A stretch of DNA of 64,000 nt from Auanema rhodensis (Eukaryota; Nematoda; Chromadorea; Rhabditida; Rhabditidae), in contig CAXKVF010000074.1 in assembly GCA_964057225.1 (NCBI GenBank), positions 1 to 64,000 on the forward strand. Reading direction: 5' to 3'. The notes beneath the pieces are model-generated. The model made no database searches and had not been told where the DNA came from. It worked only from the letters and a program-made list of their open reading frames with translations. The position numbers and the translations under genes are program-made. Below, one piece after another: positions 42,361 through 56,280 of the stretch. Each line of letters opens with the position of its first letter. The stretch's first letter is position 1.

Positions 42361-45300
42361 TTCAAAATTAGATTCCCCATGTCCATATTAGTCTAAAAAC
42401 AAATTTTTATTGATATTGGTGCATGGTAACCATGACTTTGAAATTTACGTGAACTTTAATTTATGCTAATTAAATGTACACGTGATGTGCACTTGGTATG
42501 TAACTCGCTTCACGTGAAAGATAAAGAGATGCGGTTTTCAAAATTAGATTCCCCATGTCCATATTAGTCTAAAAACAAATTTTTATTGATATTGGTGCAT
42601 GGTAACCATGACTTTGAAATTTACGTGAACTTTAATTTATGCTAATTAAATGTACACGTGATGTGCACTTGGTATGTAACTCGCTTCACGTGAAAGATAA
42701 AGAGATGCGGTTTTCAAAATTAGATTCCCCATGTCCATATTAGTCTAAAAACAAATTTTTATTGATATTGGTTCATGGTAACCATGACTTTGAAATTTAC
42801 GTGAACTTTAATTTATGCTAATTAAATGTACACGTGATGTGCACTTGGTATGTAACTCGCTTCACGTGAAAGATGAAGAGATGCGGTTTTCAAAATTAGA
42901 TTCCCCATGTCCATATTAGTCTAAAAACAAATTTTTATTGATATTGGTGCATGGTAACCATGACTTTGAAATTTACGTGAACTTTAATTTATGCTAATTA
43001 AATGTACACGTGATGTGCACTTGGTATGTAACTCGCTTCACGTGAAAGATAAAGAGATGCGGTTTTCAAAATTAGATTCCCCATGTCCATATTAGTCTAA
43101 AAACAAATTTTTATCGATATTGGTGCATGGTAACCATGACTTTGAAATTTACGTGAACTTTAATTTATGCTAATTAAATGTACACGTGATGTGCACTTGG
43201 TATGTAACTCGCTTCACGTGAAAGATAAAGAGATGCGGTTTTCAAAATTAGATTCCCCATGTCCATATTAGTCTAAAAACAAATTTTTATTGATATTGGT
43301 TCATGGTAACCATGACTTTGAAATTTACGTGAACTTTAATTTATGCTAATTAAATGTACACGTGATGTGCACTTGGTATGTAACTCGCTTCACGTGAAAG
43401 ATAAAGAGATGCGGTTTTCAAAATTAGATTCCCCATGTCCATATTAGTCTAAAAACAAATTTTTATTGATATTGGTGCATGGTAACCATGACTTTGAAAT
43501 TTACGTGAACTTTAATTTATGCTAATTAAATGTACACGTGATGTGCACTTGGTATGTAACTCGCTTCACGTGAAAGATGAAGAGATGCGGTTTTCAAAAT
43601 TAGATTCCCCATGTCCATATTAGTCTAAAAACAAATTTTTATTGATATTGGTGCATGGTAACCATGACTTTGAAATTTACGTGAACTTTAATTTATGCTA
43701 ATTAAATGTACACGTGATGTGCACTTGGTATGTAACTCGCTTCACGTGAAAGATAAAGAGATGCGGTTTTCAAAATTAGATTCCCCATGTCCATATTAGT
43801 CTAAAAACAAATTTTTATTGATATTGGTGCATGGTAACCATGACTTTGAAATTTACGTGAACTTTAATTTATGCTAATTAAATGTACACGTGATGTGCAC
43901 TTGGTATGTAACTCGCTTCACGTGAAAGATAAAGAGATGCGGTTTTGAAAATTAGATTCCCCATGTCCATATTAGTCTAAAAACAAATTTTTATTGATAT
44001 TGGTTCATGGTAACCATGACTTTGAAATTTACGTGAACTTTAATTTATGCTAATTAAATGTACACGTGATGTGCACTTGGTATGTAACTCGCTTCACGTG
44101 AAAGATAAATTGATGCGGTTTTCAAAATTAGATTCCCCATGTCCATATTAGTCTAAAAACAAATTTTTATTGATATTGGTGCATGGTAACCATGACTTTG
44201 AAATTTACGTGAACTTTAATTTATGCTAATTAAATGTACACGTGATGTGCACTTGGTATGTAACTCGCTTCACGTGAAAGATAAAGAGATGCGGTTTTCA
44301 AAATTAGATTCCCCATGTCCATATTAGTCTAAAAACAAATTTTTATTGATATTGGTGCATGGTAACCATGACTTTGAAATTTACGTGAACTTTAATTTAT
44401 GCTAATTAAATGTACACGTGATGTGCACTTGGTATGTAACTCGCTTCACGTGAAAGATAAAGAGATGCGGTTTTCAAAATTAGATTCCCCATGTCCATAT
44501 TAGTCTAAAAACAAATTTTTATTGATATTGGTGCATGGTAACCATGACTTTGAAATTTACGTGAACTTTAATTTATGCTAATTAAATGTACACGTGATGT
44601 GCACTTGGTATGTAACTCGCTTCACGTGAAAGATGAAGAGATGCGGTTTTCAAAATTAGATTCCCCATGTCCATATTAGTCTAAAAACAAATTTTTATTG
44701 ATATTGGTGCATGGTAACCATGACTTTGAAATTTACGTGAACTTTAATTTATGCTAATTAAATGTACACGTGATGTGCACTTGGTATGTAACTCGCTTCA
44801 CGTGAAAGATAAAGAGATGCGGTTTTCAAAATTAGATTCCCCATGTCCATATTAGTCTAAAAACAAATTTTTATTGATATTGGTGCATGGTAACCATGAC
44901 TTTGAAATTTACGTGAACTTTAATTTATGCTAATTAAATGTACACGTGATGTGCACTTGGTATGTAACTCGCTTCACGTGAAAGATAAAGAGATGCGGTT
45001 TTGAAAATTAGATTCCCCATGTCCATATTAGTCTAAAAACAAATTTTTATTGATATTGGTTCATGGTAACCATGACTTTGAAATTTACGTGAACTTTAAT
45101 TTATGCTAATTAAATGTACACGTGATGTGCACTTGGTATGTAACTCGCTTCACGTGAAAGATAAATTGATGCGGTTTTCAAAATTAGATTCCCCATGTCC
45201 ATATTAGTCTAAAAACAAATTTTTATTGATATTGGTGCATGGTAACCATGACTTTGAAATTTACGTGAACTTTAATTTATGCTAATTAAATGTACACGTG

Positions 45301-45560
45301 ATGTGCACTTGGTATGTAACTCGCTTCACGTGAAAGATAAAGAGATGCGGTTTTCAAAATTAGATTCCCCATGTCCATATTAGTCTAAAAACAAATTTTT
45401 ATTGATATTGGTGCATGGTAACCATGACTTTGAAATTTACGTGAACTTTAATTTATGCTAATTAAATGTACACGTGATGTGCACTTGGTATGTAACTCGC
45501 TTCACGTGAAAGATAAAGAGATGCGGTTTTCAAAATTAGATTCCCCATGTCCATATTAGT
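42360..45560 (+). repeat. Block colinear with 19.1-21.0 kb, with an internal 6-monomer repeat
   Basis: The order here is GTTC/GAAG (42770/42873), ATCGATATT (43115), GTTC, GAAG, C157->G (43947), AAATTG (44109). The same series occurs at 19.0-20.5 kb, where ATCGATATT is at 19360, C157->G at 20368 and AAATTG at 20529. Within the block, C157->G recurs at 45003 and AAATTG at 45163, both 1,056 or 1,054 bp from their partners, i.e. six monomers. No other part of the window except 16.7-18.3 kb carries this combination. Confidence 0.8.
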
Positions 45561-48500
45561 CTAAAAACAAATTTTTATTGATATTGCTTCATGGTAACCA
45601 TGACTTTGAAATTTACGTGAACTTTAATTTATGCTAATTAAATGTACACGTGATGTGCACTTGGTATGTAACTCGCTTCACGTGAAAGATGAAGAGATGC
45701 GGTTTTCAAAATTAGATTCCCCATGTCCATATTAGTCTAAAAACAAATTTTTATTGATATTGGTTCATGGTAACCATGACTTTGAAATTTACGTGAACTT
45801 TAATTTATGCTAATTAAATGTACACGTGATGTGCACTTGGTATGTAACTCGCTTCACGTGAAAGATAAAGAGATGCGGTTTTCAAAATTAGATCCCCCAT
45901 GTTCATATTAGTCTAAAAACAAATTTTTATTGATATTGGTGCATGGTAACCATGACTTTGAAATTTACGTGAACTTTAATTTATGCTAATTAAATGTACA
46001 CGTGATGTGCACTTGGTATGTAACTCGCTTCACGTGAAAGATAAAGAGATGCGGTTTTCAAAATTAGATTCCCCATGTCCATATTAGTCTAAAAACAAAT
46101 TTTTATTGATATTGCTTCATGGTAACCATGACTTTGAAATTTACGTGAACTTTAATTTATGCTAATTAAATGTACACGTGATGTGCACTTGGTATGTAAC
46201 TCGCTTCACGTGAAAGATAAAGAGATGCGGTTTTCAAAATTAGATTCCCCATGTCCATATTAGTCTAAAAACAAATTTTTATTGATATTGCTTCATGGTA
46301 ACCATGACTTTGAAATTTACGTGAACTTTAATTTATGCTAATTAAATGTACACGTGATGTGCACTTGGTATGTAACTCGCTTCACGTGAAAGATAAAGAG
46401 ATGCGGTTTTCAAAATTAGATTCCCCATGTCCATATTAGTCTAAAAACAAATTTTTATTGATATTGGTTCATGGTAACCATGACTTTGAAATTTACGTGA
46501 ACTTTAATTTATGCTAATTAAATGTACACGTGATGTGCACTTGGTATGTAACTCGCTTCACGTGAAAGATAAAGAGATGCGGTTTTCAAAATTAGATTCC
46601 CCATGTCCATATTAGTCTAAAAACAAATTTTTATTGATATTGGTGCATGGTAACCATGACTTTGAAATTTACGTGAACTTTAATTTATGCTAATTAAATG
46701 TACACGTGATGTGCACTTGGTATGTAACTCGCTTCACGTGAAAGATAAAGAGATGCGGTTTTCAAAATTAGATTCCCCATGTCCATATTAGTCTAAAAAC
46801 AAATTTTTATTGATATTGCTTCATGGTAACCATGACTTTGAAATTTACGTGAACTTTAATTTATGTTAATTAAATGTACACGTGATGTGCACTTGGTATG
46901 TAACTCGCTTCACGTGAAAGATAAAGAGATGCGGTTTTCAAAATTAGATTTCCCATGTCCATATTAGTCTAAAAACAAATTTTTATTGATATTGCTTCAT
47001 GGTAACCATGACTTTGAAATTTACGTGAACTTTAATTTATGCTAATTAAATGTACACGTGATGTGCACTTGGTATGTAACTCGCTTCACGTGAAAGATAA
47101 AGAGATGCGGTTTTTAAAATTAGATTCCCCATGTCCATATTAGTCTAAAAACAAATTTTTATTGATATTGGTTCATGGTAACCATGACTTTGAAATTTAC
47201 GTGAACTTTAATTTATGCTAATTAAATGTACACGTGATGTGCACTTGGTATGTAACTCGCTTCACGTGAAAGATAAAGAGATGCGGTTTTCAAAATTAGA
47301 TTCCCCATGTCCATATTAGTCTAAAAACAAATTTTTATTGATATTGGTGCATGGTAACCATGACTTTGAAATTTACGTGAACTTTAATTTATGCTAATTA
47401 AATGTACACGTGATGTGCACTTGGTATGTAACTCGCTTCACGTGAAAGATGAAGAGATGCGGTTTTCAAAATTAGATTCCCCATGTCCATATTAGTCTAA
47501 AAACAAATTTTTATTGATATTGGTGCATGGTAACCATGACTTTGAAATTTACGTGAACTTTAATTTATGCTAATTAAATGTACACGTGATGTGCACTTGG
47601 TATGTAACTCGCTTCACGTGAAAGATAAAGAGATGCGGTTTTCAAAATTAGATTCCCCATGTCTATATTAGTCTAAAAACAAATTTTTATTGATATTGGT
47701 GCATGGTAACCATGACTTTGAAATTTACGTGAACTTTAATTTATGCTAATTAAATGTACACGTGATGTGCACTTGGTATGTAACTCGCTTCACGTGAAAG
47801 ATAAAGAGATGCGGTTTTCAAAATTAGATTCCCCATGTCCATATTAGTCTAAAAACAAATTTTTATTGATATTGGTGCATGGTAACCATGACTTTGAAAT
47901 TTACGTGAACTTTAATTTATGCTAATTAAATGTACACGTGATGTGCACTTGGTATGTAACTCGCTTCACGTGAAAGATAAATTGATGCGGTTTTCAAAAT
48001 TAGATTCCCCATGTCCATATTAGTCTAAAAACAAATTTTTATTGATATTGGTGCATGGTAACCATGACTTTGAAATTTACGTGAACTTTAATTTATGCTA
48101 ATTAAATGTACACGTGATGTGCACTTGGTATGTAACTCGCTTCACGTGAAAGATAAAGAGATGCGGTTTTCAAAATTAGATTCCCCATGTCCATATTAGT
48201 CTAAAAACAAATTTTTATTGATATTGCTTCATGGTAACCATGACTTTGAAATTTACGTGAACTTTAATTTATGCTAATTAAATGTACACGTGATGTGCAC
48301 TTGGTATGTAACTCGCTTCACGTGAAAGATAAAGAGATGCGGTTTTCAAAATTAGATTCCCCATGTCCATATTAGTCTAAAAACAAATTTTTATTGATAT
48401 TGCTTCATGGTAACCTTGACTTTGAAATTTACGTGAACTTTAATTTATGCTAATTAAATGTACACGTGATGTGCACTTGGTATGTAACTCGCTTCACGTG

Positions 48501-49480
48501 AAAGATAAAGAGATGCGGTTTTCAAAATTAGATTCCCCATGTCCATATTAGTCTAAAAACAAATTTTTATTGATATTGGTTCATGGTAACCATGACTTTG
48601 AAATTTACGTGAACTTTAATTTATGCTAATTAAATGTACACGTGATGTGCACTTGGTATGTAACTCGCTTCACGTGAAAGATAAAGAGATGCGGTTTTCA
48701 AAATTAGATTCCCCATGTCCATATTAGTCTAAAAACGAATTTTTATTGATATTGGTTCATGGTAACCATGACTTTGAAATTTACGTGAACTTTAATTTAT
48801 GCTAATTAAATGTACACGTGATGTGCACTTGGTATGTAACTCGCTTCACGTGAAAGATAAAGAGATGCGGTTTTCAAAATTAGATTCCCCATGTCCATAT
48901 TAGTCTAAAAGAAATTTTTATTGATATTGCTTCATGGTAACCATGACTTTGAAATTTACGTGAACTTTAATTTATGCTAATTAAATGTACACGTGATGTG
49001 CACTTGGTATGTAACTCGCTTCACGTGAAAGATAAAGAGATGCGGTTTTCAAAATTAGATTCCCCATGTCCATATTAGTCTAAAAACAAATTTTTATTGA
49101 TATTGGTTCATGGTAACCATGACTTTGAAATTTACGTGAACTTTAATTTATGCTAATTAAATGTACACGTGATGTGCACTTGGTATGTAACTCGCTTCAC
49201 GTGAAAGATGAAGAGATGCGGTTTTCAAAATTAGATTCCCCATGTCCATATTAGTCTAAAAACAAATTTTTATTGATATTGGTTCATGGTAACCATGACT
49301 TTGAAATTTACGTGAACTTTAATTTATGCTAATTAAATGTACACGTGATGTGCACTTGGTATGTAACTCGCTTCACGTGAAAGATAAAGAGATGCGGTTT
49401 TCAAAATTAGATCCCCCATGTTCATATTAGTCTAAAAACAAATTTTTATTGATATTGGTGCATGGTAACCATGACTTTGA
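45560..49480 (+). repeat. 20-monomer repeat offset with GATCCCCC/GTTCAT marker
   Basis: A GTTC-head monomer ending GATCCCCC and followed by GTTCAT occurs at about 45762-45903 and again at about 49281-49423. The offset is 3,519 bp (20 monomers minus the AAAAG deletion at 48911). CTTC heads follow in both places. The second half, 47979-49210, repeats the series AAATTG, CTTC, ACCTTGAC (48416), AACGAA (48737), AAAAG (48911), GAAG, which also stands at 20529-21930. A C84->T monomer at 46865, followed by GATTTCCC, matches those at 35425 and 40353. Confidence 0.8.
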
Positions 49481-52400
49481 AATTTACGTGAACTTTAATT
49501 TATGCTAATTAAATGTACACGTGATGTGCACTTGGTATGTAACTCGCTTCACGTGAAAGATAAAGAGATGCGGTTTTCAAAATTAGATTCCCCATGTCCA
49601 TATTAGTCTAAAAACAAATTTTTATTGATATTGCTTCATGGTAACCATGACTTTGAAATTTACGTGAACTTTAATTTATGCTAATTAAATGTACACGTGA
49701 TGTGCACTTGGTATGTAACTCGCTTCACGTGAAAGATAAAGAGATGCGGTTTTCAAAATTAGATTCCCCATGTCCATATTAGTCTAAAAACAAATTTTTA
49801 TTGATATTGCTTCATGGTAACCATGACTTTGAAATTTACGTGAACTTTAATTTATGCTAATTAAATGTACACGTGATGTGCACTTGGTATGTAACTCGCT
49901 TCACGTGAAAGATAAAGAGATGCGGTTTTCAAAATTAGATTCCCCATGTCCATATTAGTCTAAAAACAAATTTTTATTGATATTGCTTCATGGTAACCAT
50001 GACTTTGAAATTTACGTGAACTTTAATTTATGCTAATTAAATGTACACGTGATGTGCACTTGGTATGTAACTCGCTTCACGTGAAAGATAAAGAGATGCG
50101 GTTTTCAAAATTAGATTCCCCATGTCCATATTAGTCTAAAAACAAATTTTTATTGATATTGGTGCATGGTAACCATGACTTTGAAATTTACGTGAACTTT
50201 AATTTATGCTAATTAAATGTACACGTGATGTGCACTTGGTATGTAACTCGCTTCACGTGAAAGATGAAGAGATGCGGTTTTCAAAATTAGATTCCCCATG
50301 TCCATATTAGTCTGAAAACAAATTTTTATTGATATTGGTGCATGGTAACCATGACTTTGAAATTTACGTGAACTTTAATTTATGCTAATTAAATGTACAC
50401 GTGATGTGCACTTGGTATGTAACTCGCTTCACGTGAAAGATAAAGAGATGCGGTTTTCAAAATTAGATTCCCCATGTCCATATTAGTCTAAAAACAAATT
50501 TTTATTGATATTGGTGCATGGTAACCATGACTTTGAAATTTACGTGAACTTTAATTTATGCTAATTAAATGTACACGTGATGTGCACTTGGTATGTAACT
50601 CGCTTCACGTGAAAGATAAAGAGATGCGGTTTTCAAAATTAGATCCCCCATGTCCATATTAGTCTAAAAACAAATTTTTATTGATATTGGTGCATGGTAA
50701 CCATGACTTTGAAATTTACGTGAACTTTAATTTATGCTAATTAAATGTACACGTGATGTGCACTTGGTATGTAACTCGCTTCACGTGAAAGATAAAGAGA
50801 TGCGGTTTTCAAAATTAGATTCCCCATGTCCATATTAGTCTAAAAACAAATTTTTATTGATATTGGTGCATGGTAACCATGACTTTGAAATTTACGTGAA
50901 CTTTAATTTATGCTAATTAAATGTACACGTGATGTGCACTTGGTATGTAACTCGCTTCACGTGAAAGATAAAGAGATGCGGTTTTCAAAATTAGATTCCC
51001 CATGTCCATATTAGTCTAAAAACAAATTTTTATTGATATTGCTTCATGGTAACCATGACTTTGAAATTTACGTGAACTTTAATTTATGCTAATTAAATGT
51101 ACACGTGATGTGCACTTGGTATGTAACTCGCTTCACGTGAAAGATAAAGAGATGCGGTTTTCAAAATTAGATTCCCCATGTCCATATTAGTCTAAAAACA
51201 AATTTTTATTGATATTGGTGCATGGTAACCATGACTTTGAAATTTACGTGAACTTTAATTTATGCTAATTAAATGTACACGTGATGTGCACTTGGTATGT
51301 AACTCGCTTCACGTGAAAGATAAAGAGATGCGGTTTTCAAAATTAGATTCCCCATGTCCATATTAGTCTAAAAACAAATTTTTATTGATATTGCTTCATG
51401 GTAACCATGACTTTGAAATTTACGTGAACTTTAATTTATGCTAATTAAATGTACACGTGATGTGCACTTGGTATGTAACTCGCTTCACGTGGAAAGATAA
51501 AGAGATGCGGTTTTCAAAATTAGATTCCCCATGTCCATATTAGTCTAAAAACAAATTTTTATTGATATTGGTGCATGGTAACCATGACTTTGAAATTTAC
51601 GTGAACTTTAATTTATGCTAATTAAATGTACACGTGATGTGCACTTGGTATGTAACTCGCTTCACGTGAAAGATGAAGAGATGCGGTTTTCAAAATTAGA
51701 TTCCCCATGTCCATATTAGTCTGAAAACAAATTTTTATTGATATTGGTGCATGGTAACCATGACTTTGAAATTTACGTGAACTTTAATTTATGCTAATTA
51801 AATGTACACGTGATGTGCACTTGGTATGTAACTCGCTTCACGTGAAAGATAAAGAGATGCGGTTTTCAAAATTAGATTCCCCATGTCCATATTAGTCTAA
51901 AAACAAATTTTTATTGATATTGGTGCATGGTAACCATGACTTTGAAATTTACGTGAACTTTAATTTATGCTAATTAAATGTACACGTGATGTGCACTTGG
52001 TATGTAACTCGCTTCACGTGAAAGATAAAGAGATGCGGTTTTCAAATTAGATTCCCCATGTCCATATTAGTCTAAAAACAAATTTTTATTGATATTGCTT
52101 CATGGTAACCATGACTTTGAAATTTACGTGAACTTTAATTTATGCTAATTAAATGTACACGTGATGTGCACTTGGTATGTAACTCGCTTCACGTGAAAGA
52201 TAAAGAGATGCGGTTTTCAAAATTAGATTCCCCATGTCCATATTAGTCTAAAAACAAATTTTTATTGATATTGGTGCATGGTAACCATGACTTTGAAATT
52301 TACGTGAACTTTAATTTATGCTAATTAAATGTACACGTGATGTGCACTTGGTATGTAACTCGCTTCACGTGAAAGATAAAGAGATGCGGTTTTCAAAATT

Positions 52401-53300
52401 AGATTCCCCATGTCCATATTAGTCTAAAAACAAATTTTTATTGATATTGCTTCATGGTAACCATGACTTTGAAATTTACGTGAACTTTAATTTATGCTAA
52501 TTAAATGTACACGTGATGTGCACTTGGTATGTAACTCGCTTCACGTGAAAGATAAAGAGATGCGGTTTTCAAAATTAGATTCCCCATGTCCATATTAGTC
52601 TAAAAACAAATTTTTATTGATATTGGTGCATGGTAACCATGACTTTGAAATTTACGTGAACTTTAATTTATGCTAATTAAATGTACACGTGATGTGCACT
52701 TGGTATGTAACTCGCTTCACGTGAAAGATAAAGAGATGCGGTTTTCAAAATTAGATTCCCCATGTCCATATTAGTCTAAAAACAAATTTTTATTGATATT
52801 GCTTCATGGTAACCATGACTTTGAAATTTACGTGAACTTTAATTTATGCTAATTAAATGTACACGTGATGTGCACTTGGTATGTAACTCGCTTCACGTGG
52901 AAGATAAAGAGATGCGGTTTTCAAAATTAGATTCCCCATGTCCATATTAGTCTAAAAACAAATTTTTATTGATATTGGTGCATGGTAACCATGACTTTGA
53001 AATTTACGTGAACTTTAATTTATGCTAATTAAATGTACACGTGATGTGCACTTGGTATGTAACTCGCTTCACGTGAAAGATGAAGAGATGCGGTTTTCAA
53101 AATTAGATTCCCCATGTCCATATTAGTCTGAAAACAAATTTTTATTGATATTGGTGCATGGTAACCATGACTTTGAAATTTACGTGAACTTTAATTTATG
53201 CTAATTAAATGTACACGTGATGTGCACTTGGTATGTAACTCGCTTCACGTGAAAGATGAAGAGATGCGGTTTTCAAAATTAGATTCCCCATGTCCATATT
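49480..53300 (+). repeat. 8-monomer higher-order repeat with CTGAAAAC marker
   Basis: A GAAG monomer followed by A13->G (CTGAAAAC) occurs at 50314, 51723 and 53130, 1,409 and 1,407 bp apart. That is eight monomers plus and minus one base, explained by an extra G at 51491 and a CAAATTA contraction near 52045. After each marker the heads run G, then alternating C and G. A further CTGAAAAC monomer follows directly at 53306, so two adjacent monomers carry GAAG there. This is the clearest short HOR in the window. Confidence 0.87.
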
Positions 53301-56280
53301 AGTCTGAAAACAAATTTTTATTGATATTGGTGCATGGTAACCATGACTTTGAAATTTACGTGAACTTTAATTTATGCTAATTAAATGTACACGTGATGTG
53401 CACTTGGTATGTAACTCGCTTCACGTGAAAGATAAAGAGATGCGGTTTTCAAAATTAGATTCCCCATGTCCATATTAGTCTAAAAACAAATTTTTATTGA
53501 TATTGGTGCATGGTAACCATGACTTTGAAATTTACGTGAACTTTAATTTATGCTAATTAAATGTACACGTGATGTGCACTTGGTATGTAACTCGCTTCAC
53601 GTGAAAGATAAAGAGATGCGGTTTTCAAAATTAGATTCCCCATGTCCATATTAGTCTAAAAACAAATTTTTATTGATATTGCTTCATGGTAACCATGACT
53701 TTGAAATTTACGTGAACTTTAATTTATGCTAATTAAATGTACACGTGATGTGCACTTGGTATGTAACTCGCTTCACGTGAAAGATAAAGAGATGCGGTTT
53801 TCAAAATCAGATTCCCCATGTCCATATTAGTCTAAAAACAAATTTTTATTGATATTGGTGCATGGTAACCATGACTTTGAAATTTACGTGAACCTTAATT
53901 TATGCTAATTAAATGTACACGTGATGTGCACTTGGTATGTAACTCGCTTCACGTGAAAGATAAAGAGATGCGGTTTTCAAAATTAGATTCCCCATGTCCA
54001 TATTAGTCTAAAAACAAATTTTTATTGATATTGGTGCATGGTAACCATGACTTTGAAATTTACGTGAACTTTAATTTATGCTAATTAAATGTACACGTGA
54101 TGTGCACTTGGTATGTAACTCGCTTCACGTGAAAGATGAAGAGATGCGGTTTTCAAAATTAGATTCCCCATGTCCATATTAGTCTGAAAACAAATTTTTA
54201 TTGATATTGGTGCATGGTAACCATGACTTTGAAATTTACGTGAACTTTAATTTATGCTAATTAAATGTACACGTGATGTGCACTTGGTATGTAACTCGCT
54301 TCACGTGAAAGATAAAGAGATGCGGTTTTCAAAATTAGATTCCCCATGTCCATATTAGTCTAAAAACAAATTTTTATTGATATTGGTGCATGGTAACCAT
54401 GACTTTGAAATTTACGTGAACTTTAATTTATGCTAATTAAATGTACACGTGATGTGCACTTGGTATGTAACTCGCTTCACGTGAAAGATAAAGAGATGCG
54501 GTTTTCAAAATTAGATTCCCCATGTCCATATTAGTCTAAAAACAAATTTTTATTGATATTGGTGCATGGTAACCATGACTTTGAAATTTACGTGAACTTT
54601 AATTTATGCTAATTAAATGTACACGTGATGTGCACTCGGTATGTAACTCGCTTCACGTGAAAGATGAAGAGATGCGGTTTTCAAAATTAGATTCCCCATG
54701 TCCATATTAGTCTAAAAACAAATTTTTATTGATATTGGTGCATGGTAACCATGACTTTGAAATTTACGTGAACTTTAATTTATGCTAATTAAATGTACAC
54801 GTGATGTGCACTTGGTATGTAACTCGCTTCACGTGAAAGATAAAGAGATGCGGTTTTCAAAATTAGATTCCCCATGTCCATATTAGTCTAAAAACAAATT
54901 TTTATTGATATTGGTTCATGGTAACCATGACTTTGAAATTTACGTGAACTTTAATTTATGCTAATTAAATGTACACGTGATGTGCACTTGGTATGTAACT
55001 CGCTTCACGTGAAAGATAAAGAGATGCGGTTTTCAAAATTAGATTCCCCATGTCCATATTAGTCTAAAAACAAATTTTTATTGATATTGGTGCATGGTAA
55101 CCATGACTTTGAAATTTACGTGAACTTTAATTTATGCTAATTAAATGTACACGTGATGTGCACTTGGTATGTAACTCGCTTCACGTGAAAGATGAAGAGA
55201 TGCGGTTTTCAAAATTAGATTCCCCATGTCCATATTAGTCTAAAAACAAATTTTTATTGATATTGGTGCATGGTAACCATGACTTTGAAATTTACGTGAA
55301 CTTTAATTTATGCTAATTAAATGTACACGTGATGTGCACTTGGTATGTAACTCGCTTCACGTGAAAGATAAAGAGATGCGGTTTTCAAAATTAGATTCCC
55401 CATGTCCATATTAGTCTAAAAACAAATTTTTATTGATATTGGTGCATGGTAACCATGACTTTGAAATTTACGTGAACTTTAATTTATGCTAATTAAATGT
55501 ACACGTGATGTGCACTTGGTATGTAACTCGCTTCACGTGAAAGATAAAGAGATGCGGTTTTCAAAATTAGATTCCCCATGTCCATATTAGTCTAAAAACA
55601 AATTTTTATTGATATTGGTGCATGGTAACCATGACTTTGAAATTTACGTGAACTTTAATTTATGCTAATTAAATGTACACGTGATGTGCACTTGGTATGT
55701 AACTCGCTTCACGTGAAAGATGAAGAGATGCGGTTTTCAAAATTAGATTCCCCATGTCCATATTAGTCTGAAAACAAATTTTTATTGATATTGGTGCATG
55801 GTAACCATGACTTTGAAATTTACGTGAACTTTAATTTATGCTAATTAAATGTACACGTGATGTGCACTTGGTATGTAACTCGCTTCACGTGAAAGATAAA
55901 GAGATGCGGTTTTCAAAATTAGATTCCCCATGTCCATATTAGTCTAAAAACAAATTTTTATTGATATTGGTGCATGGTAACCATGACTTTGAAATTTACG
56001 TGAACTTTAATTTATGCTAATTAAATGTACACGTGATGTGCACTTGGTATGTAACTCGCTTCACGTGAAAGATAAAGAGATGCGGTTTTCAAAATTAGAT
56101 TCCCCATGTCCATATTAGTCTAAAAACAAATTTTTATTGATATTGGTGCATGGTAACCATGACTTTGAAATTTACGTGAACTTTAATTTATGCTAATTAA
56201 ATGTACACGTGATGTGCACTTGGTATGTAACTCGCTTCACGTGAAAGATAAAGAGATGCGGTTTTCAAAATTAGATTCCC
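53300..56280 (+). repeat. G-rich block sharing T112->C with 61.6-62.7 kb
   Basis: The CACTCGG variant (T112->C) occurs only at 54635 and 61851, exactly 7,216 bp apart (41 monomers). Both are followed by GAAG and then by heads G, T, G(GAAG), G, so roughly 1 kb is shared. CTGAAAAC monomers at 54186 and 55770 continue the marker from the previous block. One CAGATTCC variant (TTAG->TCAG) near 53808 is private. Confidence 0.8.
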
